A program made the translations under genes and the position numbers. DNA of 5,104 bases. Origin: Rickettsiales bacterium (lineage in GTDB: Bacteria > Pseudomonadota > Alphaproteobacteria > Rickettsiales > Anaplasmataceae). Location: assembly GCA_031286185.1 (NCBI GenBank), contig JAITUS010000022.1, positions 1 to 5,104 of the forward strand, written 5' to 3'. The notes below the pieces were generated by a model that made no database searches, had not been told where the DNA came from, and saw nothing but the letters and a program-made list of their open reading frames with translations. Every line of letters begins with the position of its first letter. Within the stretch, counting starts at the first letter, position 1. Below, one piece after another: positions 1-5,104 of this stretch.

Positions 1-76
1 GGGTATTTTTTGGCGGATTGTATCAAATTATAGCGGCTGCATGTCTTTTACATTTTTTCTACATTCAGCCAAATCG

Positions 77-91
77 CGCTTAAACTAAGCG
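77..91. repeat. Short inverted repeat (hairpin)
   Basis: The arms cgctta (77-82) and taagcg (86-91) are perfectly complementary around the loop aac. No T-run follows on either strand, so it is not a typical intrinsic terminator. It may be part of a dispersed intergenic repeat, but its role is unknown. Confidence 0.45.
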
Positions 92-240
92 TCAGTAAAT
101 TATTATAGCGCCAATTTAAGGTATTATAGAGTCAAAACTCGCTACTCGGGGTTTCTTTGCCTTTTTTTTACTTGGTAAATTTCTTAATATTTATAGCTAG
201 TTGCAATTTATGAACGAATATTTGTTTTTACAACAAATGT

Positions 241-267
241 TGTCATTCCAGCGCGTGACGCTGAAAT
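241..267. repeat. Wolbachia-type palindromic repeat
   Basis: The arms cagcg (249-253) and cgctg (259-263) pair around a cgtga loop, and the flanking tt/aa extend the symmetry with one mismatch. The preceding tgtcattc and the GC-rich palindrome in an AT-rich background match the general form of small palindromic repeats (tgtcat...cagtg/cactg type) that I recall as scattered through Wolbachia intergenic DNA. This copy looks degenerate on its right side (gaaatt). The family assignment is from memory; the inverted repeat itself is seen directly. Confidence 0.55.
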
Positions 268-309
268 TAAGTATAGTATACCGATAAAATGCAGATAATA
301 CTATATTTA
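268..309. repeat. Hairpin containing direct-repeat copy 1
   Basis: The arms 268-279 and 298-309 form a 12-bp stem (one G-T pair at 271/306) enclosing an 18-nt loop. The left arm and loop belong to the 28-bp direct repeat at 272-299. It lies immediately downstream of the Fic remnant in that gene's direction. There is no following T-run on the minus strand, so a terminator is not supported. Confidence 0.5.
272..299. repeat. 28-bp direct repeat, copy 1
   Basis: This 28-bp segment matches 1384-1411 in the same orientation with a single difference (A at 280, G at 1392). The last 19 bases, ccgataaaatgcagataat, are identical. The two copies bracket the whole Fic remnant, 1,112 bp apart. They could mark the ends of an inserted or duplicated segment, be a pair of regulatory sites, or be members of a dispersed repeat family. 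Confidence 0.7.
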
Positions 310-362
310 TGAATTTGACAACTCTTTCAAAGCAACTCTGATTTCTTCAATTAATGCTTCGG

Positions 363-1361
363 TTAGTTTGAGATCAAATCTTCATATTGCTTGCTAAGCT
401 TGTATTTTCTTCCTCTGTTGGAAAAATCTACAACTCCAATAAACCCCATTTCTACCAACTTTTTACAAAGTTGCGCACTGGTACGAGGCTTAAAATTAAA
501 TAATTTGCCTATTTGACTAGCTGTGATAGTGGAAAATTCCCCGAAGAGCTCAAAAGCCCTACGCTGTTTAGGATCAAGCTTACGTATGAGATCAGCCTGG
601 TCAGTTCTGTGCCCTTCTTCATTTATACGCTGCAACACGTCTCAAATGGATTTGCCATTCCTTCTACAAAATAATCCACCCACTTAGTGATATCTGCTTC
701 AGCTCGTCCCATATAGTAGTTATGTGATGGCCCACGCTTATTGACTCATAATATGCTCCAAGATTTTAGCATAATATTCTTCCAATGAGTAAAGTCCCTT
801 TAGGTCATATCCACCAAGGTGTAAAATTAATGTAGTCAGCAATCTCGCAGTACGACCATTACCATCATAGTAAAGGGTGAATTGTTACAAATTAATAATG
901 CACGATACCTGCAATAATTGAGCAAGGCACTTGTTCATTGTCACGAATCCAATCTACCCATCTCGATAAGGGGTTGGTTTCACTTTAGATTTTCCACCTG
1001 CCATTACTAGGGTATGCAGTGTTTGAATAGTTTTCTCAGTAATAGGTATTCCCCTTGCTGCCCATTGTTCAATTTGAGTTAAAGCTGCATAATATCCTTT
1101 AACCTCATTTTCATCTCTCTCATACTTTGGGAAGTGACCTTTATGCTTTAAAATCTCTTCAATCTGTTTAGGCTCAAGTCGGTTTCCTTCAATCATAGTA
1201 AAATAGTGTGTGGTATAGAGCCGTGCAGTTTCACGAAGAGACGAAAGCATTGATACAGTGAGTGGCAAATGCAACACTTTTTCTTTTGCCGCTTCGATTC
1301 TCATAAGACAGCTAGCAATCTTGGAGGTAATTGCATAGTTTGGTATAAACTTCATCGGCAT
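363..1361 (-). pseudogene. Fic family protein, degraded
   Basis: Fic proteins are usually AMP-transferases that modify target hydroxyl groups. Reading leftward from ATG at 1361, the first 135 codons encode a Fic N-terminal domain with the inhibitory-helix motif IEGN at residues 57-60, ending in PYRDG. The usual ~30 residues after PYRDG are missing; the frame resumes in another phase with VDWIRDN (near 957). A TAA interrupts after IVHY (892-894). The active-site motif HPFxDGNGR is present but split: HP (874-879) and YDGNGRTAR (from 872 leftward) lie in different frames, about two bases short near 873. Further slips occur near 765, 730 and 640. The 363-638 fragment (GTG at 638) encodes a C-terminal winged helix with a helix-turn-helix around ITASQIGKLFNF. 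No intact Fic enzyme can be made; either fragment could still be translated. A core deletion plus several lesions makes pseudogene status near certain. Confidence 0.9.
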
Positions 1362-1397
1362 AATATCTGCATTACATTATCCTTATAGTATGCCGAT
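1354..1397. repeat. Inverted repeats upstream of the Fic start
   Basis: Two overlapping, mutually exclusive inverted repeats lie here. The arms atcggcata (1354-1362) and tatgccgat (1389-1397) are perfect over 9 bp. The arms tatctgcatt (1364-1373) and aatgcagata (1400-1409) are perfect over 10 bp and extend slightly past the feature. They span the Fic start codon (1359-1361) and its presumed leader, so they could be an operator or a leader structure for that gene. This is structural observation only; no regulator is identified. Confidence 0.4.
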
Positions 1398-1411
1398 AAA
1401 ATGCAGATAAT
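1384..1411. repeat. 28-bp direct repeat, copy 2
   Basis: Partner of the copy at 272-299, same orientation, one mismatch in 28 bases. It sits 22 bp upstream of the Fic start codon and in the region between the divergent Fic remnant and hemC, so it may once have been a regulatory site for either gene or a recombination boundary of the Fic segment. Confidence 0.7.
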
Positions 1412-1455
1412 GCAACTTCTTCAGTTATGGATCTAGCGATCACAGACTTGAATTC

Positions 1456-1461
1456 TATAAT
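1456..1461 (+). promoter_or_regulatory. Possible -10 box for hemC-murB
   Basis: A perfect TATAAT lies 65 bp upstream of the hemC start in the only intergenic gap before the pair. No good TTGACA-like -35 box is seen at 16-18 bp upstream, so this is a tentative call in an AT-rich region where such hexamers arise by chance. Confidence 0.3.
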
Positions 1462-1526
1462 ATTTCGTGTCACATTACTTAGGGATACTGGCAGTATTCA
1501 CCTAAGAAATTTTAATAGCTACACAC

Positions 1527-2405
1527 GTGTTAATCAAAATAGGTACCAGAAGAAGCAGCCTTGCGATTGCTCAAGCTTTAGAGGCAAAACAAAAGTTGCT
1601 GGACTTTTTTCCTGGTTTATCTGCTGAGATCATTAAAATAAAAACTTCTGGTGACCAGTATACCAGTGCAAACCTCGCCGAAATAGGAGGTAAAGGACTG
1701 TTCCTCAAAGAAATCGAGACTGAACTACTTGAGAATAATATAGATATGGCAGTTCATTCACTAAAGGATGTCCCTGCGTTTTTTTCGAAAGATTTAGCAA
1801 TTCCTTGCGTTTTAGAGAGGCTAAGTCCATGCGACACGTTTATTTCTAATAAATATAACAGCCTTGAATCTTTGCCACAGCGAGCATTGATTGCAACTTC
1901 CTCAATAAGAAGAAAAGTTCAGCTACTAAATTTTAGACCAGATCTAAATATAGTGCCACTTCGTGGAAACGTGACAACTAGATTGCAAAATCATAGTTTT
2001 GATGGAATAATTCTAGCTGAAGCAGGGCTCATAAGGTTAAAGAAACATCACTTAGTTACAGAGGTATTACCACCAAAAATTATGTTAAGTGCAGTGGGAC
2101 AGGGGGCAATTTGCATTCAGTGTCGAAAAAATGATGTAAAAATTATCGATCTTTTAGAAAAAATTAATAATAATATGTCTTTTATAAGGGCAAAATCGGA
2201 ACGTAGCTTCATGAAGACAGTGAATGGTTCATGCTTTACACCACTCGCAGCTTTGGCAGAATATGTGAGTGAGAATATGCTACATCTTCGTTGTATGTTA
2301 GCAGACGAAAAAAACATATACTTTACTGAGCGCACTTCATTTGCAGAAGATGCAGAAAAAATGGGTATGGATGCAGGATTAGAGTTGAAATCAAAATGCT
2401 TATAA
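1527..2405 (+). CDS. hemC: Hydroxymethylbilane synthase (porphobilinogen deaminase)
   Basis: This cytosolic enzyme polymerises four porphobilinogen molecules into hydroxymethylbilane in heme synthesis. The 292-residue product is near family length (E. coli about 313) and has the family motifs in order: GTRRSSLAIAQA (residues 6-17), KTSGD (39-43), IGGKGLF followed by KEIE (53-64), AVHSLKDVP with the catalytic aspartate at 81, ATSSIRR (123-129), RGNVTTRL (146-153), DGIILAEAGL (159-168), VGQGA (190-194), and SERSFM followed by NGSC, where Cys236 is the dipyrromethane cofactor attachment site. The start is GTG at 1527: an in-frame TAA lies at 1503-1505 and the next residues match the family N-terminus. 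No clear Shine-Dalgarno sequence precedes it. The frame is intact, unlike both flanking accessory genes. Its last 10 bases overlap murB, suggesting one transcript and possibly coupled translation. Confidence 0.96.
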   Translation: MLIKIGTRRSSLAIAQALEAKQKLLDFFPGLSAEIIKIKTSGDQYTSANLAEIGGKGLFLKEIETELLENNIDMAVHSLKDVPAFFSKDLAIPCVLERLSPCDTFISNKYNSLESLPQRALIATSSIRRKVQLLNFRPDLNIVPLRGNVTTRLQNHSFDGIILAEAGLIRLKKHHLVTEVLPPKIMLSAVGQGAICIQCRKNDVKIIDLLEKINNNMSFIRAKSERSFMKTVNGSCFTPLAALAEYVSENMLHLRCMLADEKNIYFTERTSFAEDAEKMGMDAGLELKSKCL

Positions 2406-3283
2406 GCTTACCTAAAGTACGTGGAATCTATCGCTATAATGTTTCGATGTCTAAAATGACGTGGTTAAATGTTGGTGGACAAGCTGATGTATTGTTTAAA
2501 CCACGTGATATTGAAGATTTAACATGCTTGATTAAAAATACTGAATTGCCAATTAATGTTATCGGTGCAACATCCAACATAATAGTGCGAGATAGTGGCA
2601 TTCGAGGCATAACAGTGAAATTGGGTAAGGAGTTTGCGTATATTAAATGTAAAGGTAACAATTCTATTGTTGCAGGTGGTGCTGCGCTACTTAGCAATCT
2701 CGCTTACTTTGCCGGGGAGCAACAAATTAGTGAACTTGAGTTTTTGGCTGGAATTCCAGGCACAGTTGGCGGTGGGATAGAAATGAATGCAGGTGCGTAT
2801 GGTAGTGATATCGCAAGTGTTGTACAGTCGATAAAAGCAGTGAGCTTAGAGGATGGAAATCTATATGAATTCTCCAGTAAAGAGATGGGTTATGTTTACC
2901 GTGGGCATAGCTTGAACGGGCAGTGGATTTTCGTTGAAGCTGAGTTTAAAGGAGTAAGTTCAGAATATGAGGCTATATTGCGTAGGCTAAAGGAAATTAT
3001 CGATAAAAAAAACAAAAGCCAACCAATAAGAGGAAAAACTGCTGGTTGCATATTCAAAAATCCAAAAGACCACCAAGCATGGGAATTGATTGATAAATCC
3101 GGCTGTCGAGGGTTAGATAACGGTGGAGCTAAAATTTCTAAGAAACATTGTAATTTTCTGCTCAATTACAATAATGCAACTGCATCTGACTTGGAAAACC
3201 TTGGCAACAAGGTAAGAAATGCAGTGAGGGATAAGTTTAACGTTGAACTTGAATGGGAAATAAGGGTCTTAGGTAGCTATTAG
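2396..3283 (+). CDS. murB: UDP-N-acetylenolpyruvoylglucosamine reductase (MurB)
   Basis: This FAD enzyme uses NADPH to reduce UDP-GlcNAc-enolpyruvate to UDP-MurNAc, the second committed step of peptidoglycan/lipid II precursor synthesis in the cytoplasm. The 295-residue protein fits the shorter type II MurB. The FAD-binding part shows TWLNVGGQAD (22-31), GATSNIIVRDSGIRG (57-71), LEFLAGIPGTVGGG (114-127) and MNAGAYG (130-136). The substrate part shows YR (168-169), QPIRGKTAGCIFKNP (209-223) and the C-terminal LEWEIRVLG (285-293) with the conserved acidic position. The residue aligned with the usual catalytic Ser (GSxFKNP) is Cys218. The ATG at 2396 lies inside the end of hemC, with only a weak purine stretch (agag, 2381-2384) as ribosome site, consistent with coupling to hemC translation. 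Its stop overlaps the end of the convergent pseudogene. Confidence 0.95.
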   Translation: MLISLPKVRGIYRYNVSMSKMTWLNVGGQADVLFKPRDIEDLTCLIKNTELPINVIGATSNIIVRDSGIRGITVKLGKEFAYIKCKGNNSIVAGGAALLSNLAYFAGEQQISELEFLAGIPGTVGGGIEMNAGAYGSDIASVVQSIKAVSLEDGNLYEFSSKEMGYVYRGHSLNGQWIFVEAEFKGVSSEYEAILRRLKEIIDKKNKSQPIRGKTAGCIFKNPKDHQAWELIDKSGCRGLDNGGAKISKKHCNFLLNYNNATASDLENLGNKVRNAVRDKFNVELEWEIRVLGSY

Positions 3284-4967
3284 GCGGCTTTTGCAGCTGC
3301 TGTATTTCCCAGTTGTTCAACACTATCTATCTTAATTTCTAAAGTGTTCTTTATAAATTTGTCAGCTTGCTCTATGTTCATAAAAACTATATATTTACTA
3401 GGTATTAACCTTTTTACAGTAGCTCTAATTTCTTCATCACTTAATTAAGAAGTTCATCAATTTGCTTATCATTTGGATGAAATATACAAGTATAGCTATG
3501 CTTTTTAAGATCTAGAAGTTTGATAAATTCATCACGATCATCTTTGTAGCGAAAGATTACATTAATACCCACAGCTTCCTTTTCATTATATTGAATATCA
3601 ATTTTTGGTTTATGGCCATAATTTGCACCAATAATCTTTCTTATTGAGTGTTCTACTGTCACTGTTTTTGTTTCTCGTAAAATGTCCTTCATTAATTTAT
3701 TAACCCGACCTGTTTGTGAGGTACCCTTTATTAACTTGTCAGATTGGTCTATGTTTATAGTAATTATGAATTTATCTTTTTGAACATGTGGTAAGTAACC
3801 ACATCCATTTGATTCTAAGGTGTTAAAAAAGCTAAGAAATCTGCTGAGATTTTCGTAGTGAAAAATTATATCAAAGCCTACAGCCTCTCTTGTTTTTCTA
3901 TCGCATTTAATATTAACTTTTGGCTTATGACCACAAATTTCTTCAACAAACCCTCTGATTGAGAGTGCTGTTGCCCTTGTTTTTACTGATTAAAGATCAT
4001 TGTCTGAAATAGGCACTGGTGGTTTATAACTTGCAAGAAACAATTTTGGCCTATATTGTTCATTATGCTTTTTTATTTTAACAAAATATCTTCCATATTT
4101 AGTCAATCCATCTTTTCCTTCTTTCTCCATTCTTTTCATAAATTCCTTTATCGGTTCTTGTTTAGTTGGAGCAATTTCACGTATAAAAGGAATTTGCTTT
4201 ATAAAGTTAGTCCAATATGAACGGCGGACAATTTCTGCATCGTCTGAAAATAAATCTTTTAATTTTTTTACTGCATTGTACAAATTTGCTGATGTTGGTT
4301 TATGATGTCCGCTGTTGTTGTCTATGTAAGTTATTTTACCTTGCTTTTACCTTCATTAAACCAGAGCACAAAACTGGCTTACCACCTGCAAGAGTTGAAT
4401 GACGGCAAGCCAATTCACCTTCATTGACATTAATGTGTTGATGAGTTACTAACTTTCCATCAAGTGTAATTACATAAGCTACACAATCTTCTTCTCCTTT
4501 ACTAGTCTCACCGGTTGTATCATATGGTTTGCCCTTAAAGCCTTTCAACTTATTGCCTTCCATTTCTGGAATTAAGTCTGCATACAATCTTCCTTTGTAA
4601 GCAATTTTAGTGTGCTCCGCCTGCTCTTCTGGAGTGAAATACTTAACCCTTGCATTACTTCCAAAAATCTTTCTTTAGTTCCTATTTCTGAAGAATAGTC
4701 ATAACGAGGGAAGAGGTGTTTGAATGTGTTCTCTAACCAATTCAAAACCTTATTTACAACGACGAAAATTTTTTTGTTACCCAAGTCAATAGAGAACTGC
4801 TGCTCCTTGGGTACTGCTTGGTGGTCAGATCGAGTACCAGCTTTATCAAATTCTCTGGCAGCGTATTTGAGTTTTTCTATTAAATCTTTCTTGCGTTCTT
4901 CTGATACTGGTTTAGATTTTCCTAAGAACCTGTTTAAAATCTCGAAGAGATGAGGTAAAATAAGCAT
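3280..4967 (-). pseudogene. Degraded accessory protein, SGHH-motif domain plus tandem repeats
   Basis: Reading leftward, one protein of about 560 residues can be rebuilt from frames that each stay open over homologous-looking sequence. Segment 1 (4967 to about 4672) is a lysine-rich N-terminal part. A one-base slip near 4669-4675 (GTKE to KIFGSN) leads into segment 2, which runs through RVKYFTPEEQ, YADLIPEMEG and HSTLAGGKPV (4372-4401). A second slip at 4341-4344 leads into GKITYIDNNSGHHKP (SGHHKP at 4296-4313) and a basic helical stretch. An in-frame TAA at 3990-3992 follows SDNDL, but the same frame stays open to 3441 and encodes tandem repeats. A last slip near 3441-3447 continues through LSDEEIRATVKRL to the end at 3280, AAAKAA then TAA. 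The HS-L-GKPV...SGH-KP pattern resembles a domain I recall from bacterial proteins and plant IQM proteins; its function is unknown to me. No signal peptide or membrane segment is evident. The true 5' end seems removed by the IS element. Confidence 0.8.
3300..3989 (-). repeat. Two tandem protein repeat units (~100 aa each)
   Basis: Within the pseudogene the C-terminal part is duplicated. Unit A (about 3989-3710) reads KTRATALSIR, then GHKPKVNI, EAVGFDIIFHY, and KFIITINIDQSDKLIKGT. Unit B (about 3690-3300) reads KTVTVEHSIR, then GHKPKIDI, EAVGINVIFRY, and KYIVFMNIEQADKFIKNT. At DNA level, 3917-3938 resembles 3603-3624, and 3735-3759 resembles 3358-3381. Unit B has about 20 extra residues before its last block. 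The copies are well diverged, so the duplication predates the gene's decay. The alternating hydrophobic pattern suggests an alpha/beta fold; I do not recognise a named family. Confidence 0.75.
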
Positions 4968-4978
4968 AGATTAATAAT

Positions 4979-4984
4979 GAGGTG
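4979..4984 (+). promoter_or_regulatory. Shine-Dalgarno site of the transposase
   Basis: The sequence gaggtg sits 3 bases before the ATG at 4988 (5 bases measured from gagg), a close but usable spacing. It is the clearest ribosome-binding site in the window and supports this start for the transposase. Confidence 0.5.
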
Positions 4985-4987
4985 CCT

Positions 4988-5104
4988 ATGCGGAAAAGTT
5001 ATCCAAGCAGTATAAGTCGAGAGCAATTTGAAAAAATCAGGCCAATTCTGGAAAGTAGCAAGCAGAAAACAAAACCAAGAAAACTTGATTTGTATGATGT
5101 ATTT
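4988..5104 (+). CDS. IS5-family transposase, N-terminal part
   Basis: The frame from ATG at 4988 stays open to the window edge (39 codons). It begins MRKSYPSSISREQFEKIRP and ends LDLYDVF, matching the N-terminal domain of IS5-family (IS1031/IS427-like) transposases, where the opening S-D/S-I-S-x-E-Q-F-E-x-I-x-P and the later L-D-L-Y-D motif are typical. The DDE catalytic residues would lie further downstream and cannot be seen. The protein cuts and joins the IS ends during transposition. Members of this group are often encoded in two overlapping frames; whether this copy is intact cannot be judged here. Confidence 0.88.
   Translation, partial: MRKSYPSSISREQFEKIRPILESSKQKTKPRKLDLYDVF

Larger units (their letters stand above)
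1..362. other. Gene-free intergenic region
   Basis: No convincing coding frame is seen on either strand through most of this AT-rich stretch. It holds a perfect 6-bp stem with a 3-nt loop (77-82 and 86-91), a 5-bp stem acaac/gttgt (230-234 and 239-243), a palindromic repeat (241-267), and one copy of a 28-bp direct repeat (272-299) inside a larger hairpin. Read on the minus strand, the hexamer TATAAT occurs three times in similar settings (near 27-32, 103-107 and 123-128), but no matching -35 boxes or genes follow, so I do not call promoters. The extreme right part (307-362) is open in one minus-strand frame and may be a lost tail of the neighbouring Fic remnant. Confidence 0.6.
4925..5104 (+). 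mobile_element. Left end of an IS5-family insertion sequence (partial)
   Basis: An IS5-family transposase starts at 4988 and runs off the window. Its upstream sequence includes gaacctgtttaaaatct at about 4925-4941, which has the look of an IS5-group terminal inverted repeat and lies about 60 bp before the transposase start, a normal spacing. The boundary is an estimate: the right end, which would define the inverted repeats and target duplication, is outside the window. Similar IS5 elements (for example the ISWpi1 type) are common in Wolbachia. The insertion apparently truncated the minus-strand accessory gene to its left. Confidence 0.6.

Noticed and set aside
268..309. Intrinsic terminator for the Fic gene
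   Set aside because: The stem is AT-rich with an 18-nt loop and no T-run follows on the minus strand.
1427..1627. Open frame on the plus strand overlapping the start of hemC
   Set aside because: Its second half is an out-of-frame reading of well-conserved hemC, and the first half shows no recognisable protein character or ribosome site.
2117..3165. Minus-strand open frames at 2117-2335, 2434-2697 and 2896-3165
   Set aside because: All lie antisense to intact hemC or murB and are explained by their codon structure.
3285..3300. Terminator after murB around gcagctgc
   Set aside because: The palindrome has no loop and no T-run follows; it is also part of the coding end (AAAKAA) of the convergent pseudogene.
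3441..3692. A separate small gene starting at ATG 3692 on the minus strand
   Set aside because: The frame is open far upstream, to the stop at 3990-3992, and the upstream part is homologous to this part (first repeat unit), so the ATG is an internal methionine.
4217..4953. Plus-strand open frames at 4217-4402 and 4720-4953
   Set aside because: They lie antisense to the reconstructed accessory gene, whose motifs and repeats are on the minus strand.
639..4967. Frameshifts as sequencing or assembly errors
   Set aside because: Several slips are near short homopolymers, but there are also nonsense codons and a ~30-residue deletion, and hemC/murB in the same window are free of errors. Resequencing remains the decisive test.
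1..5104. tRNA, rRNA or CRISPR array
   Set aside because: No cloverleaf-like or rRNA-like sequence and no regularly spaced short repeats were seen on either strand.

Overview
The window looks like a stretch of a Wolbachia-type (Rickettsiales, Anaplasmataceae) endosymbiont genome. The base composition is strongly AT-rich. Two intact housekeeping genes resemble the Wolbachia versions. Both flanks carry decayed accessory genes, a short GC-richer palindrome at 241-267 resembles the dispersed palindromes I associate with Wolbachia, and the right edge enters an IS5-family transposase of the type abundant in Wolbachia. The assignment rests on recognition, not on a search.

Layout. Positions 1-362 have no supportable gene and hold small hairpins, a palindromic repeat and one copy of a 28-bp direct repeat. 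Positions 363-1361 (minus) are a wrecked Fic-family gene: N-terminal Fic domain, split Fic active-site motif and C-terminal winged helix are all recognisable, but separated by an internal deletion, a stop and several frameshifts. A second copy of the 28-bp repeat lies just upstream of its start (1384-1411), so the Fic gene is bracketed by direct repeats. Positions 1527-3283 (plus) carry intact hemC and murB, overlapping by 10 bp and probably co-transcribed. Positions 3280-4967 (minus) are the remains of one long accessory gene of about 560 codons with three frameshifts and one in-frame stop. Its reconstructed product has a domain marked by HSTLAGGKPV and SGHHKP motifs, followed by two tandem copies of a roughly 100-residue unit. 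From about 4925 to the right edge lies the left end of an IS5-family element, with the transposase start at 4988; it has apparently cut off the original 5' end of the accessory gene.

How it fits together. hemC (heme synthesis) and murB (lipid II/peptidoglycan precursor synthesis) are core functions kept intact, while the genes on both sides have been eroded by point lesions, deletion and IS insertion. Both degraded genes are effector/accessory-like, and hemC/murB in the same window are free of frameshifts, so the lesions are more likely real than sequencing noise. I found no intact novel system. The most unusual content is the degraded repeat-bearing protein at 3280-4967 and the direct repeats bracketing the Fic remnant.
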